Assembly: GCA_036971475.1 (NCBI GenBank)
Contig: JBAIZL010000002.1
Coordinates: 51,241,729-51,305,728, forward strand
Direction of reading: 5' to 3'
Source of the DNA: Prosapia bicincta
Lineage: Eukaryota > Arthropoda > Insecta > Hemiptera > Cercopidae
DNA: 64,000 nucleotides
Numbering within the stretch: the first letter of the stretch is position 1; each line of letters opens with the position of its first letter. A program made the position numbers and the translations under genes. Below the pieces are notes generated by a model, which was not told where the DNA came from, made no database searches, and worked only from the letters and a program-made list of their open reading frames with translations. Below, one piece after another: positions 11,488 to 19,657 of this stretch.

Positions 11488-12646
11488 ATGGCAACGCCAA
11501 CATTAAAGAAGGAATATCTTGATATGATTCCTGAGTATAGTGGAGAATCCACTATGCTCCACAGATTTGTTTCAATATGCGATAAGGTAGTAAATAAGTT
11601 TTACGTAAACGAAAATCCAGAGAATTTTCAAAATGAATATCTATTTTCTTCTATACTAGCTAAGATAAAAGGCCAAGCATTAGAAATGGTAGTAAACTCA
11701 AATTCATATAATTGGTATGAGATTAAAAAAGTATTATTAACCAGCTATTCAGACAAAAGAGATTGCTTTACTTTGAATTTAGAAATGGCTGAGTTAAAAC
11801 AAGAAAATAACGAATCACCTTTTAAATTTTATGAAAGAATTCAAAAACTATTAAATTTACAGATCTCATTTTTTATAAATAAAGAGCCTCAAAGACAATT
11901 GGCCAAAGATGTTTTGATAGAATATGTACAGACATTATGGTTAAGAGTTCTCCTTAGAGGTTTACATGAACCCGTAGGATCGCTAATGCGCACCAAAAAT
12001 CCAGATTCTCTTAGCGAAGCACTTAACATGCTTACTAATGACTTTCAATTTAAAAATAACAAATTATTTCAAAATATTAAACAAAACGTTTCACCTAGGG
12101 CCCCACAATACCCGCCTATTCGCAAACCCATTCCTAACAAACAAACCTTCCAAAAGTATAGGCCCAACTACCAAAATAATCCTAACCAATTTACTAAACC
12201 TAACTCATACGTACAGCAAAAATTAACAACCGAGACAATCTAACAATTACACACCACTAAAAGTTCATCAAAAATTTGAACCAGAACCAATTAGCATTTC
12301 CACACGTCAAACAGGGAACACAATTAGACAAAATAGACTTTATCAGATGACAGGGAAGCCAATAGAAGAAGAAAATTACGATCAAACTATGAATCGATTG
12401 ACTGAACAGATGACTAACTCTTATCTGACCGAACAAACTGATTATGAACCGCAAGATGACCCTGACAGCTACATAGACTTTGATGATTCAACGCAAGAGG
12501 AAAACGCATGTGGATTCACTCAAGAGGACAATCATACCCAAAATCATTTTTTAGGACTAACCACAAAAAAAAACATTTTCCATAATGCATATCGAAGACG
12601 ACAAAAAACGAACTACCGTACATCCACGATCCCAAGACCAACCTAA
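11488..12646 (+). pseudogene. gag: gag, frameshifted
   Basis: Gag is the capsid and nucleocapsid precursor of the provirus. The first part (11488-12243, 251 codons) starts with a clear ATG and has the mixed helical composition of a Gag capsid. It ends in a basic, Pro/Asn/Gln-rich stretch without a CCHC zinc knuckle, as is usual in errantiviruses. The frame then stops. Continuing Gag-like sequence (FEPEPISIST, then an acidic stretch rich in Asp and Glu) resumes in the +1 frame from about 12235 and runs to the TAA at 12644-12646. A small indel near 12220-12245 therefore breaks the gene. The second part overlaps the start of pol, as expected for a -1 frameshift; an A-run at 12602-12607 lies in the overlap. 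Confidence 0.8.
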
Positions 12647-13152
12647 AGATGCTGATTGACACCGGAAGCACGAGATCATTTATTAAAAAATCAATAGCTT
12701 TCCAATTTTTCAAAAACACCCTAAAACAAGAACCATTTGAAGTGAGTACAGCTCATGGAGTATCAAAAGAAAAATACAGTTGTACACTACCACTTTTAGG
12801 AAAAGAAACAACCAAATTCTATTTATTTGATTTCCATAAAGATTTCGACTTACTCCTTGGATTAGATAACATAAAAGAATTAAAAATTAATTTAAATTTT
12901 GTGAATGATAAATCAATATTTCGCAATAAGCAAATCCCGATTAAATATTTTAACACAGAAGAACAAAATAATAATAATAATAATAAAGGCGAATGTCAGG
13001 TACAGGACGCAAAAAATGGAACAAGTTATGTTATACAAGCCCGCACTAGCCAAACGATTAAATTTAGAATACAAAATATTCAAGATGGAGAAGGACTCTT
13101 ACCATACAAACACTTAAATGGATTAGAAATTCCGCAGTATACAAAGACTTAA
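12586..13152 (+). pseudogene. pol: pol, protease part, truncated by reverse transcriptase deletion
   Basis: The pol frame opens after a TAA at 12583-12585 and lies in the -1 frame relative to the end of gag. It carries the retroviral aspartic protease: LPYI...LKMLIDTGSTRSFI, with the catalytic Asp of D-T-G at 12658, followed by LLLGLDNIKEL, the usual second conserved block. The following linker reaches the region just before the reverse transcriptase. The frame then joins abruptly, near 13127-13145, to sequence from the far end of the reverse transcriptase. Fingers, palm and the Y-x-D-D active site are all absent. Confidence 0.85.
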
Positions 13153-14374
13153 AGAAGTTTTCGACAGATTACGCAAAGCCAACCTTAAAGTACAGCTGGA
13201 TAAAACAGAATTTTTAAGAAAAGAAGTGGCATATTTGGTACATGTTGTGACACCAGATGGCGTAAAACCTAACTCAGCAAAGATTTTGGCAATCAAAGAC
13301 TATCCAATACCTAAAACCACCAAACAAATTAAAGAATTTTTAGGACTATTAGGCTATTATCGAAAATTTATTAAAAACTTCGCCAAGATAACAAAACCGT
13401 TTACTAACTGTTTAAAGAAAAATACAAAAATAAACATAGAAAATCCAGACTTTATAGAATGTTTTGAAACATGTGAAAATATATTGACTAATGAGCCCCT
13501 TCTACAATACCCAGATTTTGAAAAGGAGTTTACTTTAACGACAGACGCTAGTAATTATGCACTAGGAGCAATTTTAAGCCAGGACAAAAATGGAAAAGAC
13601 CTTCCTATAGCGTATGCCAGCAGAACTTTAAACGACAGCGAAACTAATTACTCCACGATTGAAAAGGAATTATTAGCAATCGTATGGGCCACAAAACATT
13701 TCAGGCCTTATTTATTTGGGAGAAAATTTAAAATTTATACAGACCATAAACCTTTACAATGGTTATTTTCAGTTAAAGAACCAAATTCCAAACTTTTAAG
13801 ATCTATGGTCGTACAACTCGACGCAACAGATAACGCCAACTTAGAGGACAATGAAGAAAGCGACAGTCAAACTATCCACTCCAATTTTGAAGGAAACACC
13901 CAAATTGAAATACCAATTTCCGACGAGCCTGTAAACTTTGGAAAAAACCAAATATTTTTATCATTAGTAAAATATGAGCCGAAGAAAGTAAAAATTATAA
14001 AGCTATTTGGAACTTCAAAAATTCGTTTAATAGTCGAAATATCAGAAAATAATTTTAAAGAAGACATAGTTAATTTTGTAAAATCATATTTGGTACCCAA
14101 AATAGAATATAATCTATATTTTGAAGACGATTTTTATGAGAAATTTGCATCATGCATAGCCAAAAATTTCAAACAAACTGAACTAAATTTAGTTAAGTGT
14201 AATAACAAACTCTTAGACCTAACTTCGGAAGAAGATACCTTAGAAACGATAAGTAATTATCATGTTAGCAAAACCAATCACCGCGGGATAGAGGAAACAT
14301 ACGAACAAATTAAGCGAAGATATTATTGGCCTAATTTAAAATCACTAGTACAATTTCATAAATTGATTTCATAA
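13127..14374 (+). pseudogene. pol: pol, reverse transcriptase tail, RNase H and integrase zinc-binding part
   Basis: The frame is open from 13127. It starts with the segment downstream of the missing YxDD motif (LKEVFDRLRKANLKVQLDKTEFL, split here by the deletion join) and the thumb/connection region. It continues with Ty3/gypsy RNase H: TDASNYALGA (catalytic Asp at 13544), IEKELLAIVWA and YTDHKPL. Right after NSKLLR (about 13800) the end of RNase H is missing, a second internal deletion. Next comes a linker, then the integrase N-terminal zinc-binding region (YHVSKTNHRGIEETY, RYYWPNLKSLV). The frame is lost at 14354-14376, where a 13-bp unit (TTTCATAAATTGA) is tandemly duplicated just before the C-x-x-C half of the zinc finger. 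Two deletions and a frameshift make this pol unable to produce a working polyprotein. Confidence 0.85.
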
Positions 14375-14376
14375 AT
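14354..14376 (+). repeat. 13-bp tandem duplication breaking pol
   Basis: TTTCATAAATTGA at 14354-14366 is followed directly by TTTCATAAAT at 14367-14376. The zinc-finger sequence continues in another frame from 14368. The duplication accounts for most of the frame loss, and one further base must also be gained or lost. Confidence 0.75.
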
Positions 14377-14626
14377 CAGTGTGACATATGTCAAAGAACT
14401 AAATACGTCAGAATTCCCTTACAGCTAGAAATGAACTTGACACAAACAGCTGCAAGACCATTTCAAATAATTCACGTTGACACAATATCCTTGGAGAAGA
14501 ATTCGTTTATCAGCATAGTCGACGCGTTCTCACGATATGCTCAAGCTTATCGCTTGGGAAGCTCTCAAGCTACAGAGATTGCAGGCAAGTTATTAGATTA
14601 CTTCACGCATTTCTGCTTACCAACAG
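14368..14626 (+). pseudogene. pol: pol, integrase core, left part (interrupted)
   Basis: The frame from 14368 has the C-D-I-C half of the zinc finger, then the integrase catalytic core with its first catalytic Asp in IIHVDTI (codon 14479-14481) and SIVDAFSRYAQAY. It stops being pol at 14626, where the nested Polinton-like element begins. The second Asp and the Glu of the DDE triad lie 10.6 kb away, at 25244 and 25352. Base 14626 is the first base of a codon, and 25232, the last base of the second target copy, is also a codon first base. The interruption is therefore a clean insertion with no loss of phase. Confidence 0.85.
14621..14626. repeat. Target-site duplication, left copy (CAACAG)
   Basis: CAACAG at 14621-14626 is repeated at 25227-25232, immediately outside both ends of the nested element. 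Six-base target duplications are characteristic of Polinton/Maverick integration. Confidence 0.9.
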
Positions 14627-14707
14627 AGTAGATGGGGCTATACCCTGGGACAACCACCCCTGACTCGGCCTGTACGTAACCTAGGACTATAGGGGTAGCT
14701 TTGGATG
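14627..14707 (+). repeat. Left terminal inverted repeat of the Polinton-like element
   Basis: This 81-bp end is the reverse complement of 25146-25226 with three mismatches by eye. It includes ACAACCACCCC, CCTGTACGTAACCTAGGAC and TATAGGGGTAGCTTT. Similarity ends abruptly after 14707, although related pieces occur again as tandem copies inside the right end. Confidence 0.9.
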
Positions 14708-15152
14708 TCCAAACAGCTGTCGATCATGAGCCACTCATCATTATTTGGTCTGAACATGATGTATAGACTTTATGAAAACACTACAACGAAAACCTATTGG
14801 AATCGACAATTCACTCAACCACCAAGTCTGAACGACAATACATGTCTGAAAAAGGAAATCCGGGTAGGAAAGGTTTCCAGGAAAATAACGGTAGGACATC
14901 CGTCGATACACACATCCAGTGACAAAAATTACCAAACTACACCAAGCTGATAACAGCTACTCTTAGAAACCACCGACCGCAAACAAACAGAAAAAGAGTT
15001 TCCGTAAAGACACACACCGCATCCTGTACTGGTCACTTTAAAAAAAACACGTCCTAAAAGCAACTCACAAAGCATGACTAAACATCTTTATAAAAAGAAA
15101 CTGTCGTTAGTGTACCCCAGGTTAGTGTTGGTGTCAAATTAAATCGTTAAAC
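14708..15152 (+). other. Left subterminal region of the Polinton-like element
   Basis: An 81-codon open frame at 14705-14950 (rich in Thr, Asn and Lys) could be a small gene or chance; I do not recognise it. The remainder is A-rich sequence that probably contains the promoter of the next ORF. Confidence 0.35.
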
Positions 15153-16103
15153 ATGTATAGTGAAACAGACGTTAGTTATTTAGGTTGTTGTAGAGGGGGA
15201 CTGAAAGTGCATAGACGTAAGTTGGACATTGTAATTAGTGGTTGTATATATTTAGATTTAATTTTGCTAGTTTTAAGATATTTAATATATAGTGTTTTAG
15301 GCAGATTTAGTAACTACTTTATGAACACCAATCAAACAAAAGAAATCTTTCAGTTTATAAGATCCGGCGAATGCCAAGATTTAGACACATTTAGAAAACT
15401 ACTAACCGGGTATTATAAATTGAAAAGATGCGAATTGTTTGATAGATGTTCATTCTGTCAAAAATATAAATTTCAGAACAGATATATTAATTACAAACAA
15501 ATTAACTCATCCGTAAATCAAGAACACTATTTTAAGAATATAAATTCTAAATTGAGGGATTGCAGTTATTTAAAGAAAGTTTTTCTACAAAATTGGGAGT
15601 ATATAGTACATACCATCCTCGTAAAGATCGAATACGAATTGAGGTTGGAGTATTCAAAAATTTTCAAACTGGACGACCTACAGCATCACTATTATAATAT
15701 GAAACTGTTGAACGTTGTACGGCCGTATATAAAAAATGAATCGAAAACCCACTTCTATAACGCGTATCTTTACAATTATTTTCTATACCGCGATCCTGAC
15801 GGTATGTTCTATGATATAGATTATAATAAAGATACGATTATAGAAAGGTATCATTTATTTTTTAGAAAATGTTGTCAATTCGATGAATACTCTAACCAGT
15901 CCTTTGACCTAGCTCCCCCCAACTGGTCTTGGGACAACAACGATATTGATTCAGACGAGTATGGAATATCCTATACAGTAGATGGGGAACAGTTTAATAA
16001 TAATATGGCTCATTACGATCTGAGGCTGAGCCGTAGACAAGAAAAAATGGGTATGCATAATACGCATTCCGTATTGGGTAACGTCAGGCTCTCAGCATAT
16101 TAA
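15153..16103 (+). CDS. Unrecognised 316-residue protein of the Polinton-like element
   Basis: This is the only long intact frame in the element. Residues about 24-50 form a strongly hydrophobic stretch (ISGCIYLDLILLVLRYLIY) that could be a membrane segment, if the first ATG is used. An internal Met at residue 57 (MNTNQTKEIF) would give a soluble 260-residue protein and is an equally plausible start. A Cys cluster (C93, C99, C102: RCELFDRCSFC) might bind metal. The rest is rich in Tyr, Asn, Lys and aromatic residues, and the C-terminus is polar and Asn/Asp-rich. There is no Walker A motif (so not the packaging ATPase), no DDE/HHCC integrase pattern and no obvious protease triad. Codon use is AT-rich, unlike the GC-richer polymerase gene in the same element, which suggests a different history. 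Function unknown. Confidence 0.6.
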   Translation: MYSETDVSYLGCCRGGLKVHRRKLDIVISGCIYLDLILLVLRYLIYSVLGRFSNYFMNTNQTKEIFQFIRSGECQDLDTFRKLLTGYYKLKRCELFDRCSFCQKYKFQNRYINYKQINSSVNQEHYFKNINSKLRDCSYLKKVFLQNWEYIVHTILVKIEYELRLEYSKIFKLDDLQHHYYNMKLLNVVRPYIKNESKTHFYNAYLYNYFLYRDPDGMFYDIDYNKDTIIERYHLFFRKCCQFDEYSNQSFDLAPPNWSWDNNDIDSDEYGISYTVDGEQFNNNMAHYDLRLSRRQEKMGMHNTHSVLGNVRLSAY

Positions 16104-16127
16104 TGTGCCATAATACTAGGAGTAGTA

Positions 16128-16615
16128 CCGTTATATTTATGACAAACACCAAATGAATAGGTCGTTTGAGAAACAGTCCATTTCCAAAAGTCCAGCGCTC
16201 TATTCCAAAAACATAGTAACATGTATGTACAGATTCAAGACAGACCCATTAATCTATTCAAATTAGCATAATATAATCCAGAGATGTAGTGTTTCTCAAA
16301 CGATCTAATCACACGATATTTAGCATAGATTATATTGTATCATATAATACTTCAATTTAACATAGTTATAACAGGGTTTAGTGCATAGGCCGTGTGAAAA
16401 ACAGTCCATGTCCGTAGAAAACCATCTTTATGGAGGAAAAGTGGTTAACGCCGTATTCCAAATTTATTAACACGTCTGTACAGTTGTAAGACAGACTCAA
16501 TTCTATTAATCTATTCAAAATCATATTTACATACTATCCGGAGATGGGTTGGTTCTCAGACGGTCTATACACACGATATTTTAGCATAGAATATATTGTA
16601 ATAATCGTTAGGTAA
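16128..16615. repeat. Two-copy diverged tandem repeat, about 230 bp
   Basis: Copy 1 spans about 16158-16355 and copy 2 about 16386-16600. Both contain AACAGTCCAT, a TATTCCAAA block, CAAGACAGAC or TAAGACAGAC, ATTAATCTATTCAAA, TCTCA followed by AACG or GACG, CACACGATATTT and TAGCATAGA. Many substitutions separate them, so the duplication is old. No protein is encoded. Confidence 0.75.
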
Positions 16616-16638
16616 TATAGATATACCAGTTTATAAAA

Positions 16639-16755
16639 ATGAGAAAAAACCAAGCCATTAGCCGGGAAAGGGGAAATGAAAAGGAGAGAAAAAGACTAGA
16701 ATACATCCGAGGCAGCCGCCGCCGTCGCAGAGATGTGAGGACAAATTGCCGATAG
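16639..16755 (+). CDS. Possible 38-residue arginine-rich peptide
   Basis: A short ATG frame of 39 codons including stop is rich in Arg, Lys and Glu and ends in RGSRRRRRDVRTNCR. A highly basic small protein could be a DNA-condensing core protein; adenovirus and polinton-like viruses are known to have such proteins. At this length chance is a serious alternative, and the basic run is encoded by a CCGCCG-type simple repeat. Confidence 0.2.
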   Translation: MRKNQAISRERGNEKERKRLEYIRGSRRRRRDVRTNCR

Positions 16756-16768
16756 AGCCGTCGTATTA

Positions 16769-17155
16769 ATGACACTGCTTGTATTTAGCAAATGAACAGT
16801 GTAATAGAGACTAAAACCATACTATATAGTGAAATTGTGACTACAGAGCTGTATTTCCATTATTAATGAACAGTGTAAGCAAGGCTAAGTTTGACATCAA
16901 AATTGTGACTACAGAACTGTATTTCTGTTATTAATGAACAGTGTAAGCAAGGCTAAGTTTGACAACAAAATTGTGACTACAGAACTGTATTTCGGCTATT
17001 AATGAACAGTGTAAGCAAGGCTAAAACCATACTATATAGTGAAATTGTGACTACAGAACTGTATTTCCATTATTAATGAACAGTCTAAGCAAGGCTAAGT
17101 TTGATATCAAAATTGTGACTACAGAACTGTATTTACACTGCTCGTAATTAGCAAA
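16769..17155. repeat. Tandem repeat with two alternating unit types
   Basis: Five units begin AATGAACAGTGTAA at about 16792, 16865, 16932, 17000 and 17076. Each ends with ATTGTGACTACAGAACTGTATTT. One variant has AAAACCATACTATATAGTGAA in the middle (about 73 bp), the other AAGTTTGACATCAAA (about 67 bp). The order is long-short-short-long-short. Similar bracketing sequence (ACACTGCTTGTATTTAGCAA and ACACTGCTCGTAATTAGCAA) lies on either side. Confidence 0.85.
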
Positions 17156-18000
17156 TGAAGAACAAATATATCAGTGGTGTGAAGTACGGCCATCTACCAG
17201 AACATCTACCAGACAACAGAATGGAGTAAATCTACCCAGGAACGATCCAGAGTGCCCAGGCAGATGTTATTGACTTTCTCTCTCTTTCTCATTATATATA
17301 AATATTTTGGAAATACGTTTCGGGGAAGATGTCAGTCATAAACATTAAATTCACATAGATGATATGAATATATATATGCAATGGCTTAGTTTATAGCGTA
17401 ACTTAGAGAGGTCATGTATGTGTGTAATATAGCTAAAATAGAGATAATTATATACTTCTTGTTTGTAAAACCACAATTAATCTATAGGGCTACAGCAATG
17501 CTGATTCTGTAACGTCCAATTGGAAAAAATCTAATAATTGCTTTAAAAACACGGATAACAATTGTGTCATATGGGGTTTCTTGTAAAACATAATTAATCT
17601 ATAGAGCTATGCTGGTTCTGTCTAATTGGAAAAAATGTAGTGTAAAACACTCAACTAGAATAAGGGTAATATATGACAGGTGTAGCTTTGATAAATATTG
17701 TTTTGATAAGATTGTAAAATGTATAATTACTATGAGAGGGTACAATATGTTCACAAAAGCCGCCTATATGTTAAAAGGTTCTGACGCTGGCGCAATGTAG
17801 TTTATATAAAGAGTATCTGGAAATACTCAACACTAAATTACTAAAAAATAGGATAGATAGAATTGTCATCTGAAATTAATGTTCTCGAATCGGTTTTAGT
17901 ATATATATACAGGTAGACACCAAAATAAAGTAGGTTATACTTACAAATCGTAGTACTATACAATTTATTAACCATTGACCCTAAATGTAAGTCGTACGCA
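17156..18000. other. Noncoding interior of the Polinton-like element
   Basis: A pair of diverged direct repeats is present, about 17460-17535 and about 17580-17640, sharing AATTAATCTATAG, GCTGATTCTGT or GCTGGTTCTGT, and CAATTGGAAAAAAT or TAATTGGAAAAAAT. The 63-codon frame at 17609-17800 overlaps the second copy and is not recognisable. Confidence 0.5.
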
Positions 18001-18204
18001 GTGCAAGATTTGCTGCAGGTTGCCCTTCTACCGTGCGGAAATATGTTTACCTGTCTAGGGTGTGCATTGAACCTTCAAGAGTGTGGACATCCGCTAGCTA
18101 AGCCTAATGTAAGTACTACTATGTGTTCCCTCAAGCGACTCTGTTTACAAGTGCTTGCACTTAATGCAAACAATATAGGTAGAGGTCAACACAGGGTTAA
18201 GTAA
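18001..18204 (+). pseudogene. RING-finger-like remnant (IAP-type C-terminal RING)
   Basis: The frame from 18001 contains VALLPCGNMFTCLGCALNLQEC. Its Cys spacing (P-C-G-x-x-x-x-C-x-x-C-A-x-x-L-x-x-C) matches the second half of a RING finger of the type found at the C-terminus of inhibitor-of-apoptosis proteins. The usual His after P-C-G is Asn here. The expected first half, C-K-I-C, is present just upstream (18002-18013) but in the neighbouring frame, so a 1-base shift and loss of spacing separate them. No BIR domain is visible upstream. RING proteins act as ubiquitin ligases. This copy looks broken, and the identification rests on one short pattern. Confidence 0.4.
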
Positions 18205-19085
18205 TCAGTACTAGTGTCTTGAAAATAGAGACGTATATTTACATTTGAACAATAAACAAAATTAAACATTCAATCTTAAATCTAATTACAATTGCTCTGC
18301 TATCGCTCTATACACACTTATACAAAAAACTTAGACATATTACTAGATATATAGGTAATTAATACATCAACTAAGCCTATAGACACTAGCTTAGACATAT
18401 CTCATAAATATTCCAATCATATGGCATAATTTAGGCTAACTCATGTGCTAGGTCTAAATCTAACAAAAATATAAGCTGATTAGGGCAAAACACAGCAAAG
18501 TCATTGTTAATATCGTCTGAGAACCTGTTGATAGTATTCTCATGTGTTTGCCTGCAAAGTCTAAAATTATAAATCTGTATGGTTTACATTATTGGCAATA
18601 TAACAGCTGCCTCAAACAAATGATTACAAGTATAAAATATATTTGGCATTCAACTGAAGCCATGGCGTGTTTGAAAAGTAACACAAAGGTGTTATCTATA
18701 CCATGTTCACACAAATATCCCCCGAAGGGGGAAAGGAGAGGCCCCACACCCGCCAACTCCTCGTGACATCCTCCAAAAACAAAATGATGCCTCCGTATAT
18801 CAACGACCCTCCTGCTTGACAAGTACATTCACCTTACGGACCATTACGGCCACTCCAGAGGGGATGCATACTCCTTACGGACTACGTAGAGTCGCGCCAG
18901 AGGGCTCTCATCCATCTCATTCACATCACCCGTCAAGCAGGGGAGTCTTAAAAAATTACTTTTCAAAAAATCAACATTCGTCAGCTATTCATTTTGTTTA
19001 CTCATTCGTGGAATTTTGTAGCCATAAGTTGGTATTCATTGTGCATATATTTCTGGTTAATCTGAATATTTATAGAAAACGATAA
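18205..19085. other. Interior of the Polinton-like element, GC-rich islet
   Basis: 18205-18540 is AT-rich with local repetition (CTTAGACATAT twice). 18700-18945 is a GC-richer islet open in several frames: 18816-19085 plus, 18589-18828 minus, and a frame through 18782-18951 with one TGA. It may be a decayed gene, but no motif identifies it. An inverted pair CCTGCTTGAC (about 18811) and GTCAAGCAGG (about 18931) encloses part of it. Confidence 0.35.
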
Positions 19086-19500
19086 ATAGGTATTCTTTGT
19101 GCATACTTGTTAATCTAATGATAAGCAGACTATTTATACAATACATAGGTAATCATTGTACATACTTATTAATCTAGCGTCTGTTAAGCAGACTATTTAT
19201 ACAAGACAGTAATCATTGTGTATAAATAATACCTATATATAATCTAGCGTCTGGTAAGTTACATATTTATACAATACATAGCTAATCATTGTACATACTT
19301 ATTAATCTAGCGTCTGTTAAGCAGACTATTTATACAAGACAGTAATCATTGTGCATACTTATTAATCTAGCGTCTGTTAAGCAGACTATTTATACAAGAC
19401 AGTAATCATTGTGCATAATTAATACCTATATATAATCTAGCTTTTGTTTGGTTGAATTACAATACAAAGCTAATCAATATGTTTACCTAACCACTTTACA
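19086..19500. repeat. Tandem repeat, about 60-bp unit, about seven copies
   Basis: Units contain TAATCATTGTGCATACTTATT, TAATCTAGCGTCTGTTAAGCAG and ACTATTTATACAAGACAG, with variants. The central copies (about 19290-19420) are nearly identical and the outer copies are diverged, the usual pattern of unequal exchange. They lie just downstream of the polymerase gene's end, so they may be its 3' untranslated or termination region. Confidence 0.85.
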
Positions 19501-19657
19501 GATTTAATACTTATTAATCTAGCATTTGTCAAGTTGAATATTTACAGCGCATAGCTATTCGCTCATGCGAGGACGTTTGTAACCGTAAGGCAGTGTATTG
19601 TATCCGTCGTCTTCGTCAAATTTCCTCTTTGCACCTGTTAACCTGAATATTTTACTT

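Noticed and set aside
12516..12719. Minus-strand frame opposite gag/pol
   Set aside because: Antisense shadow of the gag-pol overlap, whose sense-strand frames carry recognisable retroviral motifs.
18589..18828. Minus-strand 79-codon frame in the GC-rich islet
   Set aside because: Overlaps two forward frames of similar length; no motif or start signal favours any of them.
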